From: Hexactinellida sp. DTS-2022
Taxonomy: Eukaryota > Porifera > Hexactinellida
DNA: 64,000 nt
Reading direction: 5' to 3'
Assembly (NCBI GenBank): GCA_028753945.1
Contig: JAPNXP010000001.1
Span: forward strand, 16,048,501-16,112,500
The notes under the pieces were generated by a model. That model worked only from the letters and a program-made list of their open reading frames with translations, had not been told where the DNA came from and did no database searches. Shown piece by piece: positions 31,227 through 41,545 of the stretch; position 1 is the stretch's first letter, and the number at the start of each line of letters is the position of its first letter. The translations under genes and the position numbers were made by a program.

Positions 31227-32548
31227 ATGGCAACTGAGTTTGTAGCGGACATGCGAGAAGAGACAGCCAGAGAGCTGGAACGAATTCGAGGGGAAGTGGT
31301 GATAGCGAAAGAGGAGTTACGTGTCCGATTCGAGTCTTATTTCCAAGTGCTACGTGACAGACACCTCGAACTGGTGGCACAGCTGGATGAAGTGGTCCGT
31401 GTGGCAGAGACACAAGTGGAGGATAGACAGGTGAAGCTGAATCAATTGAAAGTGACCAAAGCTGATGTGACACACAATCTCCAACACAATGAGCTCAATG
31501 AGACTCTAGTTAATGTGTCCCGAGAGTTGGACGAGAAGATACGGGGGCTAGAGGCGACTGTGGATCGGATTCCATTTGTGTGGCTCGAAGGGCATGACGG
31601 GTGGTTGGAAGGTGGCATGGCTGGATTGTGTCGCTTGTGTGAGGGTGTATCCTACGTGAACAGACACAGCCCAGTGTGGTCTGGTGTAGATAAAGGAGAG
31701 GGACAGATGGAAATAAAATATCCTTCTGGTCTGTCAATAGACAGAGACAATGGATATATTTATGTGTGTGATACATGGGCTCACAGGATTCAGGTGTTTA
31801 GCAAAGAAGGGAAATATTCGAGAACGATTACACAAACTAGTATGACTGGTTCTAATTCCATAGCTGTCTGAGTCTCACTCCATCACCTATTTGTCAGGTG
31901 TGTTAGTCCATTTAATATCTGCAAGCTAGATAAAGTGTCTGGGGACATTCTGTGTCGTGTTGAAACAGAGGATGCCATGCGTGGTTCACACAGACACACT
32001 GATGTAGGAATGGGGAAACTAATAGCATATATGATATTCATTTCAGTGTTGAGGATTTGCGGTCTGTCGATATGACTCCACTTAACTCTCCACATATAAC
32101 AGAGGGCACTATGCTATGGGACCTAAAATTAGCTCCCTCTCTAATTATAGTCCTGTTTGTTGGGTGTCCCTATTCAATCCAATCATTTTCCAGAGATGGA
32201 AACCTAATGCATTTGATCGTGTCACAGGAACAGCTGATTGGAGCTTATTATTTATGTCTGGACAGACACAGGAATATTTTAATTAGTCACTATGGAGCTC
32301 ATAATGTTAAAGTGTTCAACAGAGAGGGACAGCTTGTCGGTACCATGGGACACGAAGGGACAGGACCTGGAGAGTTCCAATTTCCTCAAGGCATAGACAT
32401 CAACAAGGAGGGACTTGTTGTTGTTGTTATTGATCGGAAAGATTCCCACAAACTGCAATTTTTTTTATCTTATTATTTACAAACTTTTACTTTTATTACA
32501 TTATTTTCTTCAATATGTATTGTAGATGCATGTTTTCGATATTTCTAA
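31227..32548 (+). pseudogene. Second coiled-coil plus NHL-repeat gene, interrupted
   Basis: The first frame (31227-31871) gives a ~125-residue coiled coil (MATEFVADMREETARELERI...) and then NHL text: YPSGLSIDRDNGYIYVCDTW and AHRIQVFSKEGKYSRTI. A TGA at 31869-31871 stops it, but the same frame continues with family-like text (FVRCVSPFNICKLDKVSGDI). NHL repeats resume in another frame from about 32057: GCPYSIQSFSRDGNLMHL, HRNILISHYGAHNVKVFNRE, GPGEFQFPQGIDINKEGLVV. A TTTCATTTCAG at 32038-32048 could be a splice acceptor, so an intron could explain the frame change but not obviously the TGA. I favour a decaying gene; a spliced gene remains possible. Confidence 0.65.
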
Positions 32549-32947
32549 TATTGTCTGTTTGTAGGACACAAACATCAACTTGTATTTTTTGAATACCTGA
32601 AATACACTTCGTATTAACCGTGTCCGTACTAACGAGATTCTACTGTATTGTACCAGTATAGTTTGAATCCCAAATTAATTTCCAAGAGGGTAACGACTTG
32701 TGGGAAATACCGCAGTCAATTTACAGATCAACTCGTAAAATGATTCTAGACAGAATTGAAGTTCTTCATAGATTTAAAGCAGTATTCTGTAATTATCTTG
32801 TATATGGGGTATTGTGGATGGTAAATTCAAGTAATGCGTCTTAATTTATGTTAAATTATTGGTTTATAAATTATAATGAATTAAGATGGTATTGCAAATA
32901 TACTTACGTATATTGCAAGTAATGTACATTCTGCCTATGCGGAGAAA

Positions 32948-33073
32948 AATAAAATAAAATCACAGCTGTGCATACAACATGTTCCTTTGGAGGCACTATC
33001 AAACTACCAACTACCAAAATATAGTGTCTTCAAAGAAACATGCTGTCGGCACAGCTGCAATTTTAGATTTTTT
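32948..33073. mobile_element. Palindromic MITE copy
   Basis: AAAATCACAGCTGTGCATAC ... GTCGGCACAGCTGCAATTTT, with TGTTCCTTTGGAGGCACTAT and a mirrored TAGTGTCTTCAAAGAAACA. It lies 5' of the Mutator-type gene; 32560-32947 before it holds only a MITE end (CGTACTAACGAGATTCTACTG at ~32625-32645). Confidence 0.75.
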
Positions 33074-33399
33074 GGTTAATAGTTGAATTCTATAATTCCA
33101 TCTATGTAAAACTCAACAATGCATTGCATTAGCTACAATCTATTTGTGGTTACAACAGAGTAATTATGAAACTAGTTACGAATTTAGATTGCTGGATTGT
33201 AAGAATATCACATTTCAATTGTGCCTGACATTTGAAACCATTGGTTGTAATATTTTGTTTCCAAAAGTGTCGAATATTTGGTGGCGTACTTGTCGCTAAG
33301 TAAATTGAGAATGCAGAAGTTCGTTATAAATAAGAATTGTTCTGTCAATAATTAGAATTAGAACACATTACACAAACTTATCTTTGTTTCTTATCGATA

Positions 33400-35679
33400 A
33401 TGGCTGAAGCTGAAAACTCGCAATATCGCGAAAAGGATCTCCCTCAGTTGATAATTCCTGAGGAGCTAGTTAACCCGAGTTCCTCTGATTCCGAACTTGA
33501 AACGGAATTACCGAAGACTCTCAGTACTCCTGTATCTCAGTTAGGCGCCGGATTTAGTGCCTTCGACTTTTCGGACACTGACGAACCGCCCTCCTCACCT
33601 ACCACTATCCCGAAAACGAGGAAGAAGCGTTATCCGCAGCGATTTCCCAGTAAGCACTTTGGACTGTTTCGTACTCCATGTAAAGTCAAGCCGAAACGTC
33701 CACGTGTCTCTACTAGAGGGTTGAAGATTCTAGAAGGATGTCATTTCCCCACACCGCATATGGCCTATGATGTCATCCTAAACGATGGTGGCAACGTTTC
33801 AACGAGGTCTCTCTTTGTTCCCCATGGGTCACAAATCATGAATATGGACATTCTGTCTAAAGTGTTCAGCTTGATTAGATGCCAAGAACCTAATTGCCAT
33901 GGTGGATCACTAAAGCTGCACAAATATCCACTAACCAGAGGGCTGCAATCCTACCTCATATTGCATTGTTCCCGCTGTCACTCAATTGTAGCACGCTTCC
34001 CTACTTCTCTCCATATTGGCGAATCTCCCTCAGAGGCGGTGAACAACCCTAAAATGATGTCTCATCGCGCCAGTGAAATCAATATCCGTGTCACTGTCGC
34101 CCTTCACACAACCTCTTTCGCCTGGCAGGATTTCCGGCTTGCCTGCGCGCTACTGGATCTCCCGGTGCCGCAGAAGAACCTCGACAAGCGTTCAATGGAA
34201 CGGTTTTGTGAAGTCACCTCAAAAGTAGCCGCCACTGCGATGGATCTAGCTGCTGAAGAGGTGCGCTGTAGGTTGGATTCTGAGCCGTCAGTCATCGCTG
34301 GTGTTACTCGCTGTCACGTGAGTTACGACGCTTCGTGGCATAGGAGGGGCCACTACTCAAATCAGGGATTCGGCGCCGCTATCGATTCTCACAGTGGTAG
34401 GGTCCTCGATTATGGCGTTATGCAGCGAGTCTGCAAGAAGTGTTCCAGTTGGTCCGAGGAGAGAAAAGCATCCTTTCCCGAGGAATATGAATCTTTCCGA
34501 GAGCACCACACCAACTGCACCATCAACTTTACAGGCACCAGCCAGGCCATGGAGGGGGCGATAGCGGTTGACCTGTGGAACAGATCTGTCAAACGCAATC
34601 GGTTGGTCTACAGTACCTATATTGGGGACGGCGACTCATCTTCATTCAAGAGAGTTGTTGAATCTGACCCGTATGATGGCCTCGAACCGATTCGGAAGGA
34701 GGAGTGCCTTGGTCACCTGCAGAAACGGCTCAAGAAGCATTTGACCAAAAAGTTAACAACGTCAGCGCCCATCCCGAAAGCGAAGGCTGATAGAATAGGC
34801 CAACTGTACTTCCGTGTTGTCGTTCAGAATAGGGGCAAACCAGCAGAAGAGATAAAACAAGCCCTTTGGACTTTAGTAGGGCACTTGGGAGAGGACCATA
34901 CGCACTGTCCAGTCACCTGCGAATCCTGGTGTTACTTCGCGAAAGCCCAAGCGGAGTTTGCACTGGATTCTTCTGTGACTCTTCCCAAACGCCGCATTCC
35001 TTTCTGCACTGACTCAGAAATAGTTCGGCTCAAACAAGTTTTCCACACATTTGCATCCCTTGAAGTCTGCGGTGCTCTAACTATGGGCAAAACCCAAAAC
35101 GCAAACGAATCCCTCCACTCTGTAGTCTGGCATAACTCGCCCAAGGGTAAATACGTTGGTCAGAAGTCCCTTGAATGCAGCACTGCACTAGCAGTGACGA
35201 GTTTCAATGAGGGCTCTCTCTCGTTCGCTGCTATTCTACGAGAATACGGTGTTTCCGTTTCAGCATCCACTGTACAGCACCTGGCTTCTAGAGACAAAGC
35301 AAGAATGTATAATCGCGAGAGGGCGATCAATGAGACCCAGAAGCGACGTAGACGCCAGCATAGCGTCCGTAGCCAAGCGGCCGAAGCCTCTCGTCAGAGG
35401 AGAGATAAGACGGCTTCTAAATACTTCTCTGGTGCCTTTGGTACAGAACTCCTGCCAACACAATCTGTAGCAGGGCCTGAAAGCGTAGAAGAATCGGACA
35501 CAGCATGTGCCACCTGTGAATTACGCATCTGCCCAATTGGTAGGAGGAGAAAGGTCGAAGAATGGATCGGATGTGACCTTTGTGATCGCTGGTACCATGG
35601 GAAATGTGTGGGAGTGAATAAGGTCTCAGCTTTCACCGATTCGCCCTTCTTTTGCCCAGACTGTGAAGACTCTTCATAA
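33400..35679 (+). CDS. Mutator-like transposase with C-terminal PHD finger
   Basis: An intact 759-residue ORF. Layout: ~1-110 acidic then basic low-complexity; ~160-195 a Cys-rich site (RCQEPNCHG...HCSRCHS); ~270-610 the Mutator-type DDE domain of metazoan proteins, with candidate catalytic residues in VSYDASWHRRG (~308-318), YIGDGDSSSFKRV (~407-419) and NANESLHSVVW (~566-576); ~640-690 an Arg-rich linker; ~703-757 a PHD finger (CATCELRIC, WIGCDLCDRWYHGKC, FFCPDC). PHD fingers read histone tails, so chromatin-guided insertion or a domesticated role is possible. GC content and codon use are higher than the AT-rich neighbours. I could not find terminal inverted repeats around the ORF, so whether it is still a mobile element is open. 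The start is the first ATG after upstream stops. Confidence 0.85.
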   Translation: MAEAENSQYREKDLPQLIIPEELVNPSSSDSELETELPKTLSTPVSQLGAGFSAFDFSDTDEPPSSPTTIPKTRKKRYPQRFPSKHFGLFRTPCKVKPKRPRVSTRGLKILEGCHFPTPHMAYDVILNDGGNVSTRSLFVPHGSQIMNMDILSKVFSLIRCQEPNCHGGSLKLHKYPLTRGLQSYLILHCSRCHSIVARFPTSLHIGESPSEAVNNPKMMSHRASEINIRVTVALHTTSFAWQDFRLACALLDLPVPQKNLDKRSMERFCEVTSKVAATAMDLAAEEVRCRLDSEPSVIAGVTRCHVSYDASWHRRGHYSNQGFGAAIDSHSGRVLDYGVMQRVCKKCSSWSEERKASFPEEYESFREHHTNCTINFTGTSQAMEGAIAVDLWNRSVKRNRLVYSTYIGDGDSSSFKRVVESDPYDGLEPIRKEECLGHLQKRLKKHLTKKLTTSAPIPKAKADRIGQLYFRVVVQNRGKPAEEIKQALWTLVGHLGEDHTHCPVTCESWCYFAKAQAEFALDSSVTLPKRRIPFCTDSEIVRLKQVFHTFASLEVCGALTMGKTQNANESLHSVVWHNSPKGKYVGQKSLECSTALAVTSFNEGSLSFAAILREYGVSVSASTVQHLASRDKARMYNRERAINETQKRRRRQHSVRSQAAEASRQRRDKTASKYFSGAFGTELLPTQSVAGPESVEESDTACATCELRICPIGRRRKVEEWIGCDLCDRWYHGKCVGVNKVSAFTDSPFFCPDCEDSS

Positions 35680-36289
35680 TATCACTCTTCATTATTCATT
35701 GTGTTAGTATTTCTGTTTGTATTGTATAGAAAATAGAGCAAATAAAAGTAAATGAGCTTTGAATGAGTTTATCTCAGAATTATATTATTTAGTACCATAC
35801 GATCTAAAAGCTTAGTTCTGGAATATTTTCTGAAGATAGTATACTGAGATTTGGAACATAGCATTAGAATACGTAAACTAAAACCTGTTACTGTTCCGAT
35901 AATCCGATTGTCAAAATTTGTCCTTAATTACAAAATGGAGAACTCTGTCCACCAAAAAAGTGGCTCAAAAGTGAAAGAATATCCGATTTACGAAGGTTGC
36001 CTTATACTGATAAATAGCATAACAACATAGCTCCTAGAGAACCTAAATGGTGCATGGTAGAATGCCTTTGATCGATTTTTAGGACTGTAATCTTTTTCTA
36101 TTTATCAGAACTAAGCTTTTAGTCTATATTATTCTGTGTGAGTTATAAGCAATTAGGTGGATTTTCACACTTTCAAAAGTGTGACAATGACGTCATAATT
36201 CCATGGTAGGTGTGATTTTTTAAAAATAGTATAGATTTGTATGAGTCTTATATTCTACATGGTCAAGACACCCAATTGAATTTAATCTG
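35680..36289. other. Intergenic stretch with a shared GACGTCA repeat
   Basis: 36125-36222 contains GAGTTATAAGCAATTAGGTG... GTGACAATGACGTCATAATT, present in reverse complement at 56518-56612. Elsewhere nothing is recognisable. Confidence 0.5.
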
Positions 36290-37641
36290 ATGTCGAAAAG
36301 GATAGCAATTATAGGTGCAGGGCCATCCGGACTCTCAGCAATGAGAGCGTTCCGAATGGCAGGATTAAAAGGCGAAACTATCCCGGAAATAGTTTGCTTT
36401 GAAAAGCAAGAGGATTGGGGTGGTGTATGGAATTACACATGGCGAACTGGCACTGATGAATATGGTGATACAGTGCATAGCAGTATGTATAGAAATATGT
36501 GGTCGAATAATCCGAAGGAGATCGTAGAACTCCCTGATTACACGTTTGCGGAGCATTTTTGTAAGCCTATTCCTTCATTTTACCGCGAGTAATTCTTCTT
36601 GATTACATTTTAGGGAGAGCTAAGAAATCGGATATAATGCAGTTTATCAAATTCAACATGCGAGTTGAAAGTGTTGTGTACATGAATGATAAATTCATAA
36701 TTCGTGTATGGAATAAAAGAGAAAATTGTGTGTTCTCAGAAGAATTTGATTATGTGATTGTCGCAAGTGGCAACTTTTCAGTCCCGCATTTTCCAGAATA
36801 CAAAGGAGTTGATTTATTTCCGGGTCGTATTATCCACTCACACGATTTCCGAAATGCAGAACAATTCCAAGGTCAGGATATAATATTAATTGGTAGTGCA
36901 CTTTCTGCAGAAGATATTGCTATCCAATGTTGGAAGTATGGTTCTAAATCTGTTACAATTGCTTATCGAAAAAGACCTAGGAAATTCAATTGGCCTGAAG
37001 GGATTATAGAGAGACATCTTTTAGATCACATGGAAGGGAAAACAGCAGTATTCCATGATGGTTTTCGTCAGAATGCAGATGCGCTAATCTATTGCACTGG
37101 TTATTTATTCCATTTTCCTTTTATGGAAGATAAGCTCAAACTGAAGAATGATGCACAACTGAAATATTGCCCGGGACTCTACAAGGGAGTAGTTTGTCAT
37201 AATAATCACAGACTATTTTATATGGGAATGACCTGTCTATTGTACCCTTTGATTAACATCGACATTCAAGCTTGGTTCTTGCGTGATGTAATTTTAGAGA
37301 GAATCATTTTGCCTTCGATTGAAGATATTCAGAAAGATATTAGCTTTTGGATGGAAAGAGAGGAAACTTGTAGGATGTTTATTGAGAAACTATACTTTCA
37401 GACTGATTATCTCAGAGATCTTTTGACACACCTGAGTGGTTATTCTATACCTAATCTTGACCTACTTTCACAGTATTATTTAATTCGACAAGAGCATAAA
37501 AAGAAGGATGTTCTCACATATAGGGACCATTCTTACACTTCGGCTGCTACTGGAATAGTCTCTCCTAATCGTGCTGTAAAATGGATTGATGCAAAATCTT
37601 TGGAGACGTTGGACACATTTTTAGAATCCGAATTTATCTAG
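36290..37641 (+). CDS. Flavin-containing monooxygenase with a single frameshift
   Basis: Two frames join to a ~450-residue FMO. Residues 1-100 carry [17 protein letters not shown] (FAD Rossmann motif), [15 protein letters not shown] and [13 protein letters not shown]. The first frame ends PIPSFYRE-stop at 36592. The second, joined about 36583-36589, continues [17 protein letters not shown]. It has the FMO fingerprint [14 protein letters not shown] (FxGxxxHxxxF), the NADPH site [14 protein letters not shown] and [16 protein letters not shown]. One missing base, probably a C in TTTTACCGCGAG, explains the break. FMOs use NADPH and O2 to oxygenate soft N or S nucleophiles. The length fits the short insect/plant-like FMOs rather than ~530-residue vertebrate ones. 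It may be an assembly error or a very recent pseudogene, since the rest is clean. Confidence 0.85.
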
Positions 37642-37747
37642 TTTTGTATGTTTTTTTCATTATTATTCAACATTTATATATTTGGACAAATTTAGTAGGT
37701 AGGAATAGGACTGTCCCATGATTCTTGGGATTAACTTTCATGATTCA

Positions 37748-39335
37748 CGAGCCCTTCGGCCTCGGGTCGCGTTGCGACAGATCGATGCTACACACCTCAA
37801 GTTAACGGCCGCTGCGCGGCTTTACTCCTCACTAAACAATAGATTACATAGTTAGTAATATTTGTCATCGTTATAATATCCATTTACCTATAATATCCTT
37901 TGAAAGCAAACTTATAGGTTGATTTTGAATTTTCATTAATTTGTTTACCTATTGGTGTAAACAACAACGACAAATATGCGTATTAGAAATATATATACGC
38001 GAAATTCGTGTTCTTCATTCTTGTTTACCTATAATATATAATACCCGTTGAAAGCTAACTTCTAGGTTGATTTTGAATTTTCATTAATTTGTTTACTTAT
38101 TTTAACAACAATAAATATTCATATTAGAAATTTGTGAATGCGAAATTTGAAATCAGCATACTTGTTTACCTATTATAACTTTCCCCCATCACTTTAATAC
38201 AATCCGGACAAACAAACACACACACACACAAACAACAATCGAGATTTATTAATACAAGCTGCTCGTCCGCGCTACGCGCGTTCTTACAACTTGCACTCGG
38301 GCCTGCGGCCCTCGCTTGTATTAAAAACACATGCCTTTTCAAATTAAATGTCGGTTGTATTTAATTACATACTCCAATAGACTTAAACTGAATCTAGGCT
38401 CCTATGGAAACTTTCGATTATGGAACGAAAAATTGACGAAAAAATTATACATATACCCCCTCCCTACATCACGCTTTTTGTCATTTTTGTAATAAAAAGG
38501 ACGGGTTGTAACACTTATCCCCGGCCCCCTTGAGCATTACTTAAATTCAAAAAGCACATATTGATTATATTATGGGGAATCATATGGGTAATATTTAGGT
38601 GACCGCTAATGACACACGTAACAGTAATGCTATTGTTTCAGAGTAGGGCTGTGCCCCCCTAAGCTGTCTATTTATATCCGTGAGCCCTAGCCATAGGTAT
38701 ATACGTATAAGGACAGAAAAAATAATTGGGAAATACTAATCAGCGCCTGTATTGCTGAATATTTATGCTAATTATAACTGACAATTTTCTAGATATTAAC
38801 GCATGTCCGTGTATAATAATGAACCGACTCCAAATAGAAATTAATTAAATATCACTAAGGAACTGTACAACTCTGTGGACCCCTGACTTTGGGATGTGGA
38901 GAAGTTATTGAATTGATTGGTAATAATCAAATAGACACAATGGTATTTTAGAAATGTATGGCTAGACAGAGGGAACACAATAACTGATTGGATAAATGAA
39001 CTTCCTCTCGACCAATTAAATTACAGTCTCAGATAGGCATTCTATACTGCACACTTAACAATTGATAGAGACACCTTTTATACGAATTGAATGCTAGCTG
39101 CTAATCCATACTGGTAAACCCTCGAATTTAATAGGCTAAAAGTTTTGTCACCTATAGGGAGGGAAGATGTAAATATTTTTCTTAGATATTAGAACTTGTT
39201 TCTAGATACACTATTCCCTATCCCCCTGACAAATTTCAAGTCTGTAGCTCTTACCATTAACCAGTTCCTCAATCAATTCTGAACAAACAAACAAACAAAA
39301 ACAAAAAATCATTGTGATTTAATATATAAGATAGA
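37748..39335 (-). mobile_element. Helitron family A, interrupted at its 5' tip by Helitron B
   Basis: The plus view starts CGAGCCCTTCGGCCTCGG after A, has hairpins and three internal units, then CCATCACTTTAATACAATCC, a (CA)n/AAAC run and CAATCGAGATTTATTAATA at 38254. The last four bases TAGA follow after a family B element (39332-39335). A joined TTATTAATATAGA is the normal family A 5' terminus. Confidence 0.9.
38255..39331 (-). mobile_element. Helitron family B, complete, nested in Helitron A
   Basis: The minus-strand 5' end is TCTTATATATTAAATCACAA, then TTGTTTGTTTGTTCAGAATT and GGAACTGGTTAATGG. The 3' end carries hairpins GAGGGCCGCAGGCCC and GCGCGTAGCGCG and ends GAGCAGCTTG. It sits exactly between A38254 and T39332 of Helitron A with no duplication. 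1077 bp, non-coding. 3' end is CTTG where canonical Helitrons have CTRR. Confidence 0.93.
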
Positions 39336-40117
39336 TTAAACTGGTTATCTGGGTGTTTGTCATTCCCTGTGGCAAATTATTTATGGGTTACCCTTTCCCA
39401 CTGTTCTACAACTGACCTCAGGTTACCAAATTCTTTAAATATTTTTTTCATTTATCTAAACAGCCAATAGTGACACTGTCAGGTCTGTACGAAAGTTAAA
39501 TTGTTGTTAAACTAGAAAGTTAGACTGTACGAAAGTTAAATTGCAGAATGTGGGCATGTTCTACGAGACCGCACAGGATGCAATGCAGTCTTTCCAGAAA
39601 AGACAATGGTGGAAAAACACGAAAATATAGTTTTTAAAAAGGCAGTTTTATTAGCGTGGAGTACCACAAATTTACAGTTTCAAATTCTATAATGTTGAGT
39701 CCTATAATCTGAGAGTTTATCGGGTATTATAAGAGCGAATTGGATTGTAATTGTCGACTTAGATGTGAGATTTAAATTTCTTGGCTTTTAAGCTTTTTTC
39801 AAAGTATGCAATTTCGGAACTATTTTAGTTGAGATTAATCGCCAAACCTCAACTACTTTATAAAGAGATACTTTCATACAAAGTAATATTAGGCAAAAAT
39901 CAAAATGTTATTAGCTAATTATGAGAATTTTTCTTATCGTTAGCATACACGTTTACATTAGAGAATAATCAAAATTTGTTGACGCATTCAAATGTAAGCT
40001 TACATCAAGGTATTATAGCAAGTAATAGAATTTGAACAATTTTGAAGACAAGTTTAAGCATACGTGAGATTACAAAAATGTAATATAGTTAATGAAGAAA
40101 TAATTTCAAGATACAAG
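39336..40117. other. Gene-free stretch
   Basis: Holds a short direct repeat, CTGTACGAAAGTTAAATTG, at ~39484 and ~39525. Otherwise no feature I can support. Confidence 0.45.
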
Positions 40118-40125
40118 TATAAATA
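40118..40125 (+). promoter_or_regulatory. TATA box of small membrane protein gene
   Basis: AAGTATAAATAAG lies 73 bases before the ATG at 40198. It is followed by ATCAACAGAAAGTTTCATCA, without further ATG except at ~40134. Confidence 0.45.
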
Positions 40126-40197
40126 AGAAATAACATGCTCTCACATATCAACAGAAAGTTTCATCAAGGATCTACAACGTCTTCTCAGAATTCAAAA

Positions 40198-40690
40198 TGA
40201 ATTTCCCTACAAAAATCGCAATAAAGATGGCTGTTCTTCTATTCCTCCAACAAATGAATCTCTCATATTGTGCTAACACAGCAGTAACAGTGATCACATG
40301 TAATTTAAGATGTATAGTGGCATTGTAACAATAATTAGTGCATTCGTTACTTTAACTTGCATCACTCTGGGTTGTATAGGATATTTCTGTAAGAAGCGAG
40401 CACTGCAAAACGCTATCCGAGCAAGAGCCAATAACCAGGGACGCATTGTTAGAGTTCGCGTTGTAGCCAATCGTAATGCACCCAATCCCACCACAAATAC
40501 AGTTAGCACTGTGGTCGCCAATGCATTTGTAGCTCATCAGAGCAATCAGCCTACAGTCAGCAATAATAGCATAACTAACTCCGACACACTCCCTCCTGTC
40601 ATTCCTGGATACACATACACTATTCCCAATCATGTTGTTGCTGCTAATAACACAGTATTACACCCTCCAACTGATAATGATCCTAAATAG
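40198..40690 (+). CDS. Small single-pass membrane protein (unrecognised), possible frameshift near the N-terminus
   Basis: A TATA box (TATAAATA, 40118-40125) precedes an ATG at 40198. That frame encodes a signal-peptide-like start (MNFPTKIAIKMAVLLFLQQM) and runs to a stop at ~40330. A second frame, 40310-40690 (126 aa), begins MYSGIVTIISAFVTLTCITL, one strong membrane helix at ~4-27. It continues with CKKRALQNAIRAR (basic, cytosolic-stop signal) and a Thr/Asn/Pro-rich tail to PPTDNDPK. The two overlap out of frame by one base. Joined, they would make a ~160-residue type I membrane protein; unjoined, the first could be a uORF. No homologue is recognised. Confidence 0.5.
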
Positions 40691-41250
40691 AATAACTATG
40701 AGCTAACCCCATTAGTATAAGTTTGTAATATATAATCTGAATGTTGTTCTCTCTTCCTATCCTATGTTCTGTTTTTTTCATGTGAATGCTGGTAATGATC
40801 AATTGTTTTATGGGCTTACTTACATACTGCCCAACAACATTTCACTTGTTTATCCTGTTTAGTATAATTGATTTTATCCTATAAATTATTACCCTGTCAG
40901 TATCAGAAAAATATACAGTATACTATAGTATAATAATTCGATATTCATAATCTAATATTATCAACTTCTTGAAATTATGATACTTAGCCATTAAAGGGAA
41001 TTAAGACGAGCGTGTTTGATTATGATGTAACCAATACATCTTCCTGGAACTTTTTCAATGATATACAGAGTTGAATCTGAGATGTTTAATTTAGGAGGGC
41101 CTTTGAGTAATTGAGTTATGTAATGTTATGTAACTTGGCAAAAGCTTCAACAGGAGATACTAGATGATTATTGATCTAATTTTGATTGCTGCCTATCAAT
41201 CTTGAAACTTATAAAAATTGATTAGTTTTCGAAAATTGATAGAAAAAATT
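40691..41250. other. Gene-free stretch
   Basis: 3' flank of the membrane-protein gene. Nothing recognisable up to the truncated Helitron A. Confidence 0.45.
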
Positions 41251-41545
41251 GGTAAACAAATCAAAGAAAATTCAAAATCAACCTAGAAGTTAGCTTTCAA
41301 CGGGTATTATAAGTAAACAAGTGTGCTGAACACGAATTTCGCATTTATAAAATTCTAATATGAGTATTTGTTGTTGTGTTGTTGTTTACACAAATAGGTA
41401 AACAAATTAATGAAAATTCAAAATCATAACGTCCCTTTCTACCATTTCCATGGTAGAAAGTGTGAGGAGTAAGGCCGCACAGCGGCCGTTAACTTGAGGT
41501 GCGTAGCACCGATCTTTCGCAAAGCGACCGAAACCGAAGGGCTCG
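41251..41545 (+). mobile_element. Helitron family A, 5' truncated
   Basis: From GGTAAACAAATCAAAG through AGAAGTTAGCTTTCAACGGG and the three 3' hairpins to GAAGGGCTCG, followed by T. The 5' end is missing. The end abuts the 3' flank of MATE copy 3. Confidence 0.8.
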
